64,000 nucleotides of DNA from Acidimicrobiia bacterium (GCA_013812505.1 JACCTH010000021.1:1-64000), one strand, 5' to 3'. Counted from the stretch's first letter, positions 34,472 to 44,817 are shown. Notes: generated by a model not told the origin, from the letters alone. Translations and numbers: made by a program.

Positions 34472-35605
34472 TCACCGGGCGGCCGCCGGATGAACCTCGG
34501 CCAGTAGTTGGTTGAAGTTGGTCGTCGGAGCAAGAACCAGTTCGCCCGCTCCTGTGCGAAAGTCGGTGACATTGATCGAAAACCGATTGACCTGGTCTCG
34601 ACTGATCCCGCGATATGCCCAGGCGGTGGCGATCGCGTCGCCAAAAGACCAGCCACTGTCGACCCGCACCGCCCCGGCGACCGCTTCGAGCCGTGAAGAA
34701 AGCGACCCCAACGAACCAAAGTTGGCCAGGGCTTTGGCGAGTTGGAAAAGGATGTCCTGCTGGTGCCGCATCCGATTGAAGTCCGATGACGCCACGAGTT
34801 GCCATTCACCGTTGATCAGCTCCTCGGTGTTTCTAGATCTCGCCCAAGCCAGTGTGGTGGCACCGTCTGCCCAGATACACCCTCCCGGGAGATCGAGCCC
34901 GGCGTTGATGTCACGGGCAGGATGTTCGGTGCAAATGCCGGTGCCGCCGAGAGCGTTTACCACCCCCGCAAAACCATCGAAACTGAGCCGGGCAACGTGG
35001 TCGATCGGGATACCAGTGAAACCTTCGACCATCAGCGCGATGAGCTCGGTCCCCGAGGCAAAGTCCGTGCAGCCACCCAGTCCGGCGTTGATTCGACTCC
35101 AGCCCCCGGTGCAGGGATTCGCGACATAGAGGTCGCGAGGTAACGAAACGAGAATCGGGGCCGCTCCGTCGTTGGGTGCCAGCGCCAGAATGATCGTGTC
35201 CGCGCGGACGCCCGACTCGTCGCTGCCAACCCCGAGATAAGCATCGAACATCTCGTCGGGTAGCGGCCGGCCAGCCGCCGCCGGGTTGCTGTATCCCTGC
35301 TCGCGTACGACCACGTCGGCAGCGGTCAGCTCGTCGTCGATTGCCGAGTTGGCGAGCTCACTGGCCGCAAACTTCTCCAGGAGAATCCGCTCGGCCTCAG
35401 CCAGATCCGCAGCGGCATCGGCCACCTCGGCCGCATCCCGCTCAAGCATCGCGGTCGAGGCACGTTGGAGGTTGAACTCTTCTGTTGCCACTGCCTCGAA
35501 TGTCAGCCAGATCTGGCTGAAGAAGTATCCGGTGGTTCCGAGGATGACCCCGCCGATCAGGATGACGGTGGCACGAATCGGATGTCGCAACACATAGCCA
35601 AGCAT
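34472..35605 (-). CDS. LytR-CpsA-Psr (LCP) family protein
   Basis: LCP proteins attach glycopolymers such as teichoic acids or arabinogalactan to peptidoglycan on the outer face of the membrane. This one has a short cytoplasmic N-terminus, one transmembrane segment (ATVILIGGVILGTTGYFF) and a coiled, Ala/Glu-rich stretch (about residues 45-85). The LCP domain then has DTIILALA, PILVSLPRDLYV with the key Arg, RINAGLGG, and the later LAWARSRN and DFNRMRHQQ motifs. The start is ambiguous between ATG 35605 (GGAGG 4 nt upstream) and GTG 35626, seven codons earlier. Confidence 0.87.
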   Translation of the reverse strand: MLGYVLRHPIRATVILIGGVILGTTGYFFSQIWLTFEAVATEEFNLQRASTAMLERDAAEVADAAADLAEAERILLEKFAASELANSAIDDELTAADVVVREQGYSNPAAAGRPLPDEMFDAYLGVGSDESGVRADTIILALAPNDGAAPILVSLPRDLYVANPCTGGWSRINAGLGGCTDFASGTELIALMVEGFTGIPIDHVARLSFDGFAGVVNALGGTGICTEHPARDINAGLDLPGGCIWADGATTLAWARSRNTEELINGEWQLVASSDFNRMRHQQDILFQLAKALANFGSLGSLSSRLEAVAGAVRVDSGWSFGDAIATAWAYRGISRDQVNRFSINVTDFRTGAGELVLAPTTNFNQLLAEVHPAAAR

Positions 35606-35665
35606 CAGGCCTCCGGGGGTGATCACGATGCTATTGCGCGAGCGCCGGCGAACGATGGCAGTCGA

Positions 35666-36061
35666 TTACTGAGCGATGAAGACGGTGCCCGTGAAATTGC
35701 CCACGACTCGACCATCGTCACGTTCCACCAGCACTCGATAGGTGGCCAGCGTCCGGCCACGGTGGATCTCGGTTGCGGTAGCGGTCAACTCGTCACCTGG
35801 TTTGGAACCGGCCGTGAAGACCATGTGGGTGTCGATCGCAGAGGCGTCAGCCTCGTATGAATTCGAGTACAGTGAGAAAGCGCAATCGGCCACGATGAAC
35901 ACCGCGCCGCCATGCGTCGCCCCATGAAAATTGGTGTGGGTTTCGGTGACGGTCATCGCTACTTTCACGAAGTCATCGCCAACTTCGACCAGTCGAATCC
36001 CAAGGCTGTTCGCGAGCGGATCGGCTTGGAGACGAGCCGATACGCGATCGGCATCGATCAT
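35666..36061 (-). CDS. PaaI-type hotdog-fold thioesterase
   Basis: The 131-residue single hotdog domain has the PaaI-type motif HGATHGGAVFIVADCAFSLY, with the catalytic Asp in VADCAF, as in phenylacetyl-CoA-pathway thioesterases that hydrolyse ring-hydroxylated acyl-CoAs. It probably forms tetramers in the cytoplasm. The gene is 18 kb from the paa operon in this window, so a direct role in phenylacetate degradation is plausible but not shown. Its ATG overlaps the stop of the amidotransferase gene (ATGA), so the two are likely coupled. Confidence 0.85.
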   Translation of the reverse strand: MIDADRVSARLQADPLANSLGIRLVEVGDDFVKVAMTVTETHTNFHGATHGGAVFIVADCAFSLYSNSYEADASAIDTHMVFTAGSKPGDELTATATEIHRGRTLATYRVLVERDDGRVVGNFTGTVFIAQ

Positions 36062-36735
36062 CCCCGTTCGAGCCAGGCTCGGAAGAACGCCCGGGAGTTG
36101 GCATCCAGGGCCGGATCGGCTTCTTCGAGCCGCGAGCTGTAGTCGTCGTAGTCGATCCCAGCCTGGCCGAGCACCGACCAGTCTTCTTTCCCCCAGCGCT
36201 TGGCCAAATCGGAGTCGGCATCGGGATGGAACTGCACCGCCAACGCCGAGCCGGCGCGGAACGCCTGCGGGTAGAGCTCGCTGTAAGCAAGCAACATCGA
36301 ACCGGGTGGGTGGTCGAATGTGTCCTGATGCAGGCTGAAAACTCGGCTGCCAAGGGTCTTCATCACCGGGTCGGCGTCGCCATCCGCGGTCAGCTCCAGA
36401 TCGATCACATTGGCCTCCGGGCGCTCTGCCCGAAATGCCGACCCACCGAGGGCGGCGGCGAGGAGCTGGCTTCCGAGGCAGATGCCGAGGACCGGCACGT
36501 CCTTTTCGACCAATCCGGCCAGCCAGGTTTTCTCCGCCGCCATCCAGGCGTGGCGATCATCCTCGTACGCCCCCATCTCGCCCCCCAACGTCACGACCCG
36601 ATCGAACGATTCGGCACCCGGGACTGGGTCGCCCCGATGAAGGTGAAACCTGACGGTTTCCGCGCCGACGCGATGGAGCTCGTCGTCGAGCCGTCCAGTG
36701 GTCTGCTCACAGTGATAGATCACACCTACCCGCAC
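36058..36735 (-). CDS. Class I glutamine amidotransferase-like protein
   Basis: The 225-residue protein has the GATase-1 fold: the nucleophilic Cys in VLGICLGSQLLAAALGG (about residue 85) and the His of the triad in LAVQFHPDADSDLA (about residue 170). It most resembles stand-alone GMP-synthase-like amidotransferases. It may hydrolyse glutamine or a gamma-glutamyl compound; no synthase partner is adjacent. GTG 36735 is preferred, because it gives (M)RVGVIYHCEQ and leaves 34 bp to the divergent purC. A longer reading would overlap purC. Confidence 0.83.
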   Translation of the reverse strand: MRVGVIYHCEQTTGRLDDELHRVGAETVRFHLHRGDPVPGAESFDRVVTLGGEMGAYEDDRHAWMAAEKTWLAGLVEKDVPVLGICLGSQLLAAALGGSAFRAERPEANVIDLELTADGDADPVMKTLGSRVFSLHQDTFDHPPGSMLLAYSELYPQAFRAGSALAVQFHPDADSDLAKRWGKEDWSVLGQAGIDYDDYSSRLEEADPALDANSRAFFRAWLERG

Positions 36736-36769
36736 GAAGGCAACGGTAACGGCCTTTAGGATCGCGACA

Positions 36770-37651
36770 GTGAGAAGGATCGGAGCCGGCAAGGTACGCG
36801 ACATCTATGACCTCGGCGACGACCGCCTCCTCCTCGTCGCCAGCGATCGGATCAGCGCCTACGACATTGTCCTCCCTGACCAGATCCCGGACAAGGGGCG
36901 AGTGCTCACGGCTATCTCCCGGTACTTCTTCGATCTGCTTGACACCCCCCATCACTATCTGAGCACCGACGTCTCGGAGTTTGGTCTCCCGGAATCTGAC
37001 TGGCCCGCCGATCCCTCGTTCTTTGCCGGGCGATCGATGGTGGTGCGCAAAGCAGAAGTGGTTCCGGTCGAATGCGTCGTCAGGGGCTATCTCTATGGCT
37101 CTTCGTGGCGTGAGTATCAAGCCGGTGGGGGGCCGTCGACCGAGCAGCTTCCACCTGGCTTGCAACTGGCCGATCGCCTCGCGGAGCCAATCTTCACCCC
37201 GTCCACCAAGGCGACCGAGGGACACGACGAGAACCTCGACGAAGCCGGCGCTCGCAAATTGATCGGCGATGACCTGTACGAAGAGCTCAAAGCGCGTTCG
37301 CTCGAGATCTACCACAAGGCTGCCGAGCACTCTGCCGACCGTGGCGTGATCCTGGCCGACACCAAGTTCGAATTCGGCCACTTCGGCGGCGAGCTCATCC
37401 TCATCGACGAAGTGCTCACTCCCGATTCCTCCCGCTATTGGCCACGCGACGAATGGAAGCCGGGCAGCGACGTTCCTTCGTTCGACAAGCAGTACGTCCG
37501 CGATTGGCTCGATCAGGCCCAGTGGGACCATCATCCACCCGCCCCCCATCTCCCGCCGGAGGTGATCGAAGGCACCCGGGACCGATATATCGAAGCGCAC
37601 GATCGCATCACCGATTCGAAGTTCTCCGACTATCTCGCGGAGCATTCGTGA
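36770..37651 (+). CDS. purC: SAICAR synthase
   Basis: PurC ligates aspartate to CAIR using ATP. The 293-residue protein has the family opening AGKVRDIYDLGDDRLLLVAS, with DRISAYDIVLPDQIPDKG next. It also has the VVRGYLYGSSWREYQ block and the catalytic ADTKFEFG segment. The length is that of the longer, eukaryote-like PurC forms found in many actinobacteria. The GTG at 36770 starts the purC-purS-purQ-purL operon. The stop overlaps the purS GTG (GTGA). Confidence 0.95.
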   Translation: MRRIGAGKVRDIYDLGDDRLLLVASDRISAYDIVLPDQIPDKGRVLTAISRYFFDLLDTPHHYLSTDVSEFGLPESDWPADPSFFAGRSMVVRKAEVVPVECVVRGYLYGSSWREYQAGGGPSTEQLPPGLQLADRLAEPIFTPSTKATEGHDENLDEAGARKLIGDDLYEELKARSLEIYHKAAEHSADRGVILADTKFEFGHFGGELILIDEVLTPDSSRYWPRDEWKPGSDVPSFDKQYVRDWLDQAQWDHHPPAPHLPPEVIEGTRDRYIEAHDRITDSKFSDYLAEHS

Positions 37652-37890
37652 AGGTGACCGTCGCCATCACCAGGCGCCCGGAGATTGCTGATCCGCAGGG
37701 CACCACGGTGCGGCGCGCCTTGCATGACCTCGGCTTTGCGGAGGTTGACACGGTCCGCTTCGATCGGCTGCTGACGCTTGAGGTTGACGGTTCCGATAGC
37801 GAGACGATCCGCCAACGGGTGGAGGAGATGTGCGAGAGGCTGCTGGCTAATCCCGTTCTCGAAGACTTCGTGGTGGAGGTCGACCGCTGA
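37648..37890 (+). CDS. purS: FGAM synthetase subunit PurS
   Basis: The 80-residue protein bridges PurL and PurQ in the three-part FGAM synthetase. The sequence (M)KVTVAITRRPEIADPQGTT followed by VRRALHDLGF and VRFDRLLTLEVDG is typical PurS. GTG 37648 overlaps the purC stop, and the longer reading lies within purC in another frame. Its own stop overlaps the CTG start proposed for purQ. Confidence 0.94.
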   Translation: MKVTVAITRRPEIADPQGTTVRRALHDLGFAEVDTVRFDRLLTLEVDGSDSETIRQRVEEMCERLLANPVLEDFVVEVDR

Positions 37891-38531
37891 CCCGTGTCGC
37901 CATCGCGGTCTTTCCGGGGACCAATTGCGAGCAGGACGTCGCCGAAGCCCTGACCAATTTGGGCGCCGCAACCGATCTCGTCTGGCACGCCGAATCGTCG
38001 CTTGCAGCCTTCGACGCGGTAGTGCTGCCCGGCGGTTTTGCCCATGGCGACTATCTCCGAACCGGTGCGATCGCGGCGCTGTCGCCGATCATGGCCGCGG
38101 TCGCCGGGATGGCACAGGCGGGGCGGCCAGTCCTGGGGATTTGCAATGGCTTTCAAGTCTTGTGCGAGGCCGGCCTGCTCCCCGGCGCCCTGATCGCCAA
38201 TCGTGACCTTGCCTTCATCTGCCGTTCGATTGAGGTAGCGGTCGTTGACTCGGGTTCCATGTTGACGGCCGGGCTCGAACCCGGTGAGGTGCTGCGGTTG
38301 CCGCTCAATTCCTATGAGGGCAATTACGTCGACCCGAGCGAGATTGGCCGAGTGGTCCTCAGCTATCGCGAAGACCCCAACGGGTCACAGAACGCCGCCG
38401 CCGCGATCGCCAACGCCGCGGGCAACGTCGTTGGGATCATGCCCCACCCCGAGCGGGCCAGTGCCGAATGGCTGGGATCGGTCGACGGCAATCGCCTGCT
38501 CGACTCATTCCTCAAAGCCGCCGCGGCATGA
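37887..38531 (+). CDS. purQ: FGAM synthetase glutaminase subunit PurQ, with a CTG start
   Basis: PurQ releases ammonia from glutamine for PurL. The conserved N-terminus [17 protein letters not shown] lies in frame directly after the codon CTG at 37887, and no ATG, GTG or TTG exists in this frame before 37959. That later TTG would cut off the essential FPGTNC block. CTG overlaps the purS stop as CTGA, the same arrangement as ATGA/GTGA elsewhere in this operon. The 214-residue product has the nucleophile Cys in [20 protein letters not shown] and the triad His/Glu in GIMPHPERA. Confidence 0.92.
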   Translation: MTRVAIAVFPGTNCEQDVAEALTNLGAATDLVWHAESSLAAFDAVVLPGGFAHGDYLRTGAIAALSPIMAAVAGMAQAGRPVLGICNGFQVLCEAGLLPGALIANRDLAFICRSIEVAVVDSGSMLTAGLEPGEVLRLPLNSYEGNYVDPSEIGRVVLSYREDPNGSQNAAAAIANAAGNVVGIMPHPERASAEWLGSVDGNRLLDSFLKAAAA

Positions 38532-40717
38532 CGCTCGACCAGGAGGAGCTTTCGGAGGAGACGGCTCCAACTCTCCACGGCCAGCTCGGCCTCACCAATG
38601 ATGAATATCAACGCATCGTCGGCATGCTCGACCGCGAGCCCCGGCCGGCGGAGCTGGCGATGTTCTCGGTTATGTGGTCCGAGCACTGTTCCTACAAGTC
38701 GTCGCGAGCGCATCTGGGTCGCTTTCCGACGGAAGCTCCTTGGGTGGTGGTCGGACCCGGCGAGAATGCCGGCGTCGTCGACATCGGCGACGGATGGCTT
38801 GTGGCCATACGGATCGAGAGTCACAACCATCCCTCCTTTGTGGAGCCCTTTCAGGGCGCCGCCACCGGGGTAGGGGGGATAATCCGGGACATCTTCACGA
38901 TGGGGGCGCGGCCCATCGCCCTTTGGGACTCGCTCCGCTTTGGTCCCCAGGATCAACCCCACAATCGCTACCTGTTCCGGGGCGTGGTCAGTGGCATCGC
39001 CTCCTATGGGAACGCGGTTGGCGTTCCGACGGTGGGCGGCGAGGTGGCCTTCGCCGAGCACTACTCCTCCAATCCCCTCGTCAATGTCATGTGCCTGGGT
39101 CTCCTCCGCGCCGAGGATTTGGTGCTGGCTACGACCGGTCGTCCCGGCAACAGGGCGGTCTTGCTCGGAGCGGCTACCGGCCGCGATGGAATTGGCGGGG
39201 CTTCGGTGCTGGCCTCGGCTTCCTTTGACGAGGTCGCGGCCCGAAAGCGGCCCTCGGTGCAGGTGGGAGATCCCTTTCTCGAGAAGAAGCTGATCGAGGC
39301 ATGCCTCGAGCTTTATGAGCGCGACCTCGTGATCGGGATCCAGGATCTCGGCGCCGGCGGGCTCTCCTGTGCGATCTCGGAGCCGACCTCGCGGGCTGGG
39401 ACGGGGATCGACGTCGATCTCGATCGGGTGCACACCCGTGAATCCGGCATGACCGCTCCCGAGCTTTTGATGTCCGAATCGCAAGAACGCATGCTGGCGT
39501 TCGTCGAGCCTGCGCTGGTCGACGACGTGTTGGCGGTCGCAGCGAGATGGGAGATCGACGCGTCGGAGATCGGCACCGTTACCGAGAGCTCGGAAGTTCG
39601 GGTCGTCGCCGGCGGTGAACCCGTCGCCCAATTGCCCGCGACTGCGCTGACGCTCGACGCTCCCCGCTACGACCGGCCTCTCGGCGCGCCATCGTGGATG
39701 GAGGACCTCTGGTCGAACACCGTCCATTTCGTGCAGCCGCCCGACATCGCCGGCTCAGTCCTCCAGCTCCTGGCTGAGCCGGAGCTGGGCTCGAAAGCAA
39801 GGATCTTTGAGCAATACGACCACATGCTTTTCCTCAACACCGTCGTCGGGCCGGGTCATGACGCCACGTTGCTCAGGGTCAAAGGCACTCAAAAGGGCCT
39901 CGCGGTGTCGACTGACGGGGACGGCCGGTTGTGCTACCTCGATCCGCTTCGAGGAGGTTCCCGCCTGGTTTGGGAAGCCGCGCTCAATGTGGCGTTGCTG
40001 GGGGCCGAGCCCATGGCCGTGGTCGACAATTTGAACTTTGGCAATCCGGAGAAGCCCGACGTCATGTGGCAGTTCCGAGAGGTGGTGGAAGGAATCGCCC
40101 AGGCTTGCGAATTCCTGGGCATTCCCGTTGTCGGGGGGAATGTCTCCTTCTACAACGAGACCTCGGGCCTCGACATCTACCCGACACCGGTGATCGGCAT
40201 GCTGGGTTTGATCGAGGAACTGCTATTGCCGCCACCAAGGCTCGATCGAGCCGAAGAAGGGATGGCGATCTGGATCGTCGGCACTGACTGGGCCGTCAAC
40301 CTGGCTGGATCAGTGTTTGAGAAGGTCACCTTCGGCCATGTCGGAGGGCGGCCATCGGCACCGGACCCGACCATGGGTCGGGCAGTGCTGGGTACGGCCC
40401 GACGTCTCGCGGCCGCCGGAGCCCCCGTGTTGCACGACATCTCCTCGGGAGGGTTGGCCATCGCCCTCGCCGAGATCTGCATTGCCTCGGGAGTCGGTGC
40501 TGACATCAGCTACAACGATTGGCGCCACCTCTTCTCGGAGGACCCCCATCGTTTCCTGGTGGTGGCGCCAGAGTCGGTGGAGGCGAACGACCTCGCTCAA
40601 GACGAAGGTGCTCCGATCCAGCGACTGGGATCGATGGGGGGAGCTGAGCTCCGCCTCGGGCGCTTTACGCTCGACGTCGATGCGATGAGCGACGTCTTCA
40701 ACTCGAACTTCGCATGA
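38528..40717 (+). CDS. purL: FGAM synthetase synthase subunit, small PurL
   Basis: The 729-residue protein has the length of small PurL, which needs PurS and PurQ as partners, both encoded just upstream. The ATP-binding AIRS-like halves are visible: [20 protein letters not shown] and [20 protein letters not shown], then [15 protein letters not shown]. The second half has [19 protein letters not shown] and [15 protein letters not shown] 38528 overlaps the purQ stop (ATGA). The purL stop in turn overlaps the ABC exporter start. Confidence 0.96.
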   Translation: MTLDQEELSEETAPTLHGQLGLTNDEYQRIVGMLDREPRPAELAMFSVMWSEHCSYKSSRAHLGRFPTEAPWVVVGPGENAGVVDIGDGWLVAIRIESHNHPSFVEPFQGAATGVGGIIRDIFTMGARPIALWDSLRFGPQDQPHNRYLFRGVVSGIASYGNAVGVPTVGGEVAFAEHYSSNPLVNVMCLGLLRAEDLVLATTGRPGNRAVLLGAATGRDGIGGASVLASASFDEVAARKRPSVQVGDPFLEKKLIEACLELYERDLVIGIQDLGAGGLSCAISEPTSRAGTGIDVDLDRVHTRESGMTAPELLMSESQERMLAFVEPALVDDVLAVAARWEIDASEIGTVTESSEVRVVAGGEPVAQLPATALTLDAPRYDRPLGAPSWMEDLWSNTVHFVQPPDIAGSVLQLLAEPELGSKARIFEQYDHMLFLNTVVGPGHDATLLRVKGTQKGLAVSTDGDGRLCYLDPLRGGSRLVWEAALNVALLGAEPMAVVDNLNFGNPEKPDVMWQFREVVEGIAQACEFLGIPVVGGNVSFYNETSGLDIYPTPVIGMLGLIEELLLPPPRLDRAEEGMAIWIVGTDWAVNLAGSVFEKVTFGHVGGRPSAPDPTMGRAVLGTARRLAAAGAPVLHDISSGGLAIALAEICIASGVGADISYNDWRHLFSEDPHRFLVVAPESVEANDLAQDEGAPIQRLGSMGGAELRLGRFTLDVDAMSDVFNSNFA

Positions 40718-42474
40718 AGGGCCCGCTCGCCCGGCTTTGGCAATACGCGGGCCCGTATCGCTCGCGAGTGGTGAAGGCGACGACCTTCAGCGTTTTCAAC
40801 AAGCTGGCCGACGTTCTCCCTGAGCTGGTGATTGGCGCCGCGGTCGACGTCGTGGTGCGTGGCGCCGATTCGCTGGTTGGTCGCGCCTTCGGGATTGCCG
40901 ACCGGTTCGGTCAGTTGATGGTCCTGGCGGGGATCAACTTCGCGATTTGGCTGATCGAATCGATCACCGAGTACATCGCCTCGCTCGAATGGCGGAACCT
41001 GGCCCAAACCATCGAGCACGAGGTGCGCATGGATGCCTACCGCCATGTGCAAGAGCTCGAGCAGGCTTGGTTCGAGGACCGCTCGACCGGCGGCCTTCTC
41101 TCAATCCTCAACGACGACGTCAACCAGTTGGAGCGATTCCTCGACATCGGCGCCTCGGATCTGATCCGAACCTTTGTCAATGTGGTGTTCGTCGGATTGG
41201 TCTTCTTCATCTCAGCTCCGCTCGTTGGGGTTGTCGCGTTCCTCCCGATCCCGCTGATCGTGTGGGGATCGATCCTCTACCAATCCCGGCTCTCGCCGCG
41301 CTATCAAGCAGTCCGCGAGGCGGCCGGCGACCTGGGGGCGCTCTTGGCGAACAACCTCTCCGGCATCACCACGGTGCGCGCCTTCTCGGCCGAGGAACAC
41401 GAGTCGGAGCGAGTGGCAGAAGCGTCGAACCGCTATCGATTTGCCAATCGTGACGCCATCCGCCTGTCGTCAGCCTTCGTCCCCATCATCCGGCTGGCCA
41501 TCCTGGCGGGTTTCACTTTGACCTTGATCCTCGGTGGCCGGGCCACTCTCAACGGGACGATGGAAGTGGGCATCTTCTCGGTACTCGTCTATATGACCCA
41601 AAGGCTCCTATGGCCGTTGACCCGGCTGGGAGAGACGCTCGATCTCTACCAGCGGGCTATGGCCTCGACCCGCCGGCTGCTCGATCTTCTGGCGGTCAAG
41701 CCCACGATCCTCGCCGGATCGAGGAGGCTTCCCGACGACACTCCGGGAGCGATCCGCTTCGAGGGCGTCTCCTTCGCCTATGCCGATTCCCGGCCTGTGC
41801 TCGAGGATCTTGAGCTCGACGTCCCGGCCGGGGAGACGCACGCGATCGTCGGCGCTACCGGGGCGGGTAAATCAACGTTGGTCAAACTGCTTCTCCGCCT
41901 CTATGAGCCCATCCAGGGCCGAATCACTTTCGACGACGTCGATCTGCGCGACCTCACCTTCGAGTCACTTCGGGGAGCGATCGGTTACGTCGGCCAGGAC
42001 GTGTTCCTATTTCAGGGCACGGTCTACGAGAACCTGGCCTATGGGAAACCGGGCGCTGCCGAAAGCGAGATCACCCTGGCAGCCGACCTCGCCGAAGCCA
42101 GTGAGTTCATCGACGACCTGCCCCACCGTTATGACACTGTGGTTGGCGAGCGCGGGCAGAAGCTCTCTGGCGGCCAGCGCCAGCGCTTGTCAATTGCTCG
42201 CGCCATCCTGAGGGAGCCGGCGGTGCTGGTGCTCGACGAAGCCACCTCGTCGGTCGACAACGAGACCGAGGCCGCGATCCAGCATTCGCTCGACATCGTC
42301 GGCAAAGACCGCACCGTCATCGTTATCGCCCACCGCCTTTCGACGGTGCGAAATGCCGACCGCATCCATGTCATCTCCAACGGACGGGTGACCGAGTCCG
42401 GCACCCACGACGAGCTCGTCGCCCGCGACGGCCTTTATGCCGCGCTTTGGCGGGTCCAAACCGGCGAGCGTTAA
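40714..42474 (+). CDS. ABC exporter, fused membrane and ATPase domains
   Basis: The 586-residue half-transporter has six transmembrane helices in residues about 15-320 and an ATPase domain at about 345-586. In the ATPase domain are Walker [16 protein letters not shown], the Q-loop [11 protein letters not shown], signature [14 protein letters not shown], Walker [13 protein letters not shown] and the switch HRL. It is of the MsbA/LmrA/multidrug type and would work as a homodimer, or as a heterodimer with a partner outside the window. It is coupled to purL by an ATGA overlap, although no link to purines is known. Substrate unknown. Confidence 0.93.
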   Translation: MKGPLARLWQYAGPYRSRVVKATTFSVFNKLADVLPELVIGAAVDVVVRGADSLVGRAFGIADRFGQLMVLAGINFAIWLIESITEYIASLEWRNLAQTIEHEVRMDAYRHVQELEQAWFEDRSTGGLLSILNDDVNQLERFLDIGASDLIRTFVNVVFVGLVFFISAPLVGVVAFLPIPLIVWGSILYQSRLSPRYQAVREAAGDLGALLANNLSGITTVRAFSAEEHESERVAEASNRYRFANRDAIRLSSAFVPIIRLAILAGFTLTLILGGRATLNGTMEVGIFSVLVYMTQRLLWPLTRLGETLDLYQRAMASTRRLLDLLAVKPTILAGSRRLPDDTPGAIRFEGVSFAYADSRPVLEDLELDVPAGETHAIVGATGAGKSTLVKLLLRLYEPIQGRITFDDVDLRDLTFESLRGAIGYVGQDVFLFQGTVYENLAYGKPGAAESEITLAADLAEASEFIDDLPHRYDTVVGERGQKLSGGQRQRLSIARAILREPAVLVLDEATSSVDNETEAAIQHSLDIVGKDRTVIVIAHRLSTVRNADRIHVISNGRVTESGTHDELVARDGLYAALWRVQTGER

Positions 42475-42538
42475 TCGTGGGTCGGGGCGCCCAAATGCAC
42501 ATGGCCGCAAACTTTCATGGGCCGGTAGATTGAGGCCG

Positions 42539-43345
42539 GTGAAGGGGTGGCAAGCGGGACTGATCCATTGGCGCGAGCCGAGGGCAATAAGAGCTCTGGC
42601 GGTCTTGGTTGCGGCGTCAATGGCATTCTTTGGCTCGACGGTTACTGCCGCGGCAACGGTCAACCCCTATGAATCTTCACGTATCGGCGTCGTGGGTTGC
42701 TCCAACACCGCCGACATTCTCAGCCGTTACGCAGGCAGCAGCGCCGTCGACAATGTTTGGTTTGACAACATCAATTACGGAGGCGGTCACCTCGCCGTCT
42801 GGGCCGACATCGAGGGCCAGGGGGCCTCGTATTGGACGAGTTTCCAAGACAATTTGGAAACCTACGGCGCCTCCTCGGTTTGGGTGCAAGTTTGTATCCG
42901 TGACAACTGGACCTCAGCCAGCGGCATGACCGAAGAACAGCAGGCTTTGCTCACCACCGTGGTGGACCATATTCGGGAACTGACTTCGCCGACTATTGAC
43001 ATATACGTTTCACCACTTAACAGCTACCTGATTCACAGTTGCGATCTCATCGGCCCCTACAGCGTGGACAACTCCATCGAGCTGGCCGATTGGGCGGCCA
43101 GCACCGGCCTGGGGCTGCGCGGTCCCGATATCGGGCCGCTGACTCCCCAAATGTTGGCGCCCGACGGTTGTCATCCACGAGGAGAGGGAAGGACCCTGGG
43201 CGGCCAACAGATCGCCGCCTTCTTTGATCAGGTCGACACCGCGTCGGCACCTGGCTCTCCGGATGCCTACCTGTTGTGGCTACAGGGCGAGCTGGGGAAC
43301 CGCTGGCTTTGCTCATCGACGTTGCGCGCCGCTGGCTTGCCTTAA
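42539..43345 (+). CDS. Secreted SGNH-hydrolase-like protein
   Basis: From GTG 42539 the 268-residue protein has a signal peptide (AIRALAVLVAASMAFFGSTV, cleavage near AAA). Its mature part begins with RIGVVGCSNTADIL, resembling block I of SGNH/GDSL hydrolases with Ser in G-C-S instead of G-D-S. The far C-terminal APDGCHPRGEGRTLGGQQIA fits block V, with the D-x-x-H dyad (DGCH). Six or so cysteines suggest disulfides in an extracytoplasmic protein. Intermediate Gly/Asn blocks are not convincing by eye, so the family call is tentative. It lies between the ABC exporter and purF, 20 bp before purF. Confidence 0.6.
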   Translation: MKGWQAGLIHWREPRAIRALAVLVAASMAFFGSTVTAAATVNPYESSRIGVVGCSNTADILSRYAGSSAVDNVWFDNINYGGGHLAVWADIEGQGASYWTSFQDNLETYGASSVWVQVCIRDNWTSASGMTEEQQALLTTVVDHIRELTSPTIDIYVSPLNSYLIHSCDLIGPYSVDNSIELADWAASTGLGLRGPDIGPLTPQMLAPDGCHPRGEGRTLGGQQIAAFFDQVDTASAPGSPDAYLLWLQGELGNRWLCSSTLRAAGLP

Positions 43346-43365
43346 CGCTTCCGTAGCATGGGGAA

Positions 43366-44817
43366 GTGAAAGTCGGCGAGGCGTGCGGGGTGTTCGGGGT
43401 ATACGCCCCGGGTCAGAATGCAGCTCAGCTTTGCTACTTCGGCCTCTTCGCCCTGCAGCATCGCGGCCAGGAGTCGGCGGGGATCGCCACCTCCGATGGC
43501 CAAACCCTCACCGTTTACAAGGACCTCGGGCTTGTCGCGCAGGTGTTCTCGGATGCCTCGCTCCATGCTCTCGAGGGGCACGTCGGCATCGGTCATACCC
43601 GCTACTCGACGACCGGTTCCAACCGTTGGGAGAATTCCCAGCCCGCCAACCGCCAGGTTGGTCAGATCTCGATCGCCCTCGGGCACAACGGCAACCTGAC
43701 GAACACGGCCGGTCTCAGTCAGCGGTATCCGGTGGAATCCGCCCACGGGACCTCCGACTCGGCGGTGATGCTCGCCGCCATTGCCGAAGGCGTCGATGAG
43801 CACCGCAGCGATGACCGCGGCTTGGAAATAGCCCTGGCGTCGACATTGCCCAGCTTTGAAGGCGCGTTCTCCCTGGTCGTGATGGATCAGGGCCGCCTCT
43901 TCGGCGTCCGCGATCCGCATGGATTTCGGCCGCTGTGTCTTGGCCGTCTGCCAGAAACCGTCTCGGGCAAGTCCGGCTGGGTCCTTGCATCGGAGACGGC
44001 CGCGCTCGACATCATCGAGGCGTCGTTCGTGCGCGAGGTGTCTCCGGGAGAGATGGTGATCATTGACGCGACTGGCCTTCGGTCCCGCTTTCCGTTCCCT
44101 CTCACCGATCCCAAGTTGTGTGTGTTCGAGTTCGTCTACTTCGCTCGTCCGGATTCAATCCTCAACGGACGCAACGTCCATGGGGCTCGCACCGAGATGG
44201 GACGGACCTTGGCTCGGGAGCATCCGGTCGAGGCCGATGTCGTCGTGCCGGTGCCCGAGTCAGGCATACCGGCAGCGCAGGGATTTGCCTCGGTGTCGGC
44301 AATTCCCTACGCCGACGGTTTGGTGAAGAACCGCTACATCGGCCGCACCTTCATCGAGCCCAACCAACTTCTCCGTGACCGCGGGGTGAAACTGAAACTC
44401 AACCCCATAGCGGCGACTCTGGCCGGAAAGCGCGTCGTCTTGATCGACGATTCGATTGTGCGGGGATCTACTACGAGACAACTCGTGGCCCTGGTCCGCG
44501 AGGCCGGTGCCCGCGAGGTTCACCTCCGGATCAGCTCGCCGCCCTACCGCTGGCCCTGCTACTACGGGATGGATACCTCTGATCGGAGCACGCTAATTGC
44601 GGCCCGGCTCGACATCGACGAGGTCTGCCGGCACGTCGGCGCCGACTCCCTCGGATACCTGTCGCTCGAAGGGTTGCTGGCCGCCACCGGTTCTGACCCG
44701 CGCAGCTTCTGTCACGCCTGTCTGTCGGCCGAGTATCCAACGGACGTCGAAGGAGCCCAGGGGAAGTTCTGGTTGGAGGAGCCGATCATTCAACCCCTCA
44801 GCAGGCAGCCTGATTGA
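43366..44817 (+). CDS. purF: Amidophosphoribosyltransferase
   Basis: PurF makes 5-phosphoribosylamine from PRPP and glutamine, the first committed step of purine synthesis. In 483 residues it shows a short propeptide (MKVGEA) before the nucleophile Cys7 in ACGVFGVYAPG. It also has LQHRGQESAGIA, GHTRYSTTGS and the PRPP loop VVLIDDSIVRGSTTRQ. Cysteines in KLCVFEFVYF, YRWPCYYG and CHACLSAEYP match the 4Fe-4S ligands of the Bacillus-type enzyme, so it is probably a processed, oxygen-sensitive Fe-S protein. The stop overlaps the purM TTG (TTGA). Confidence 0.96.
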   Translation: MKVGEACGVFGVYAPGQNAAQLCYFGLFALQHRGQESAGIATSDGQTLTVYKDLGLVAQVFSDASLHALEGHVGIGHTRYSTTGSNRWENSQPANRQVGQISIALGHNGNLTNTAGLSQRYPVESAHGTSDSAVMLAAIAEGVDEHRSDDRGLEIALASTLPSFEGAFSLVVMDQGRLFGVRDPHGFRPLCLGRLPETVSGKSGWVLASETAALDIIEASFVREVSPGEMVIIDATGLRSRFPFPLTDPKLCVFEFVYFARPDSILNGRNVHGARTEMGRTLAREHPVEADVVVPVPESGIPAAQGFASVSAIPYADGLVKNRYIGRTFIEPNQLLRDRGVKLKLNPIAATLAGKRVVLIDDSIVRGSTTRQLVALVREAGAREVHLRISSPPYRWPCYYGMDTSDRSTLIAARLDIDEVCRHVGADSLGYLSLEGLLAATGSDPRSFCHACLSAEYPTDVEGAQGKFWLEEPIIQPLSRQPD

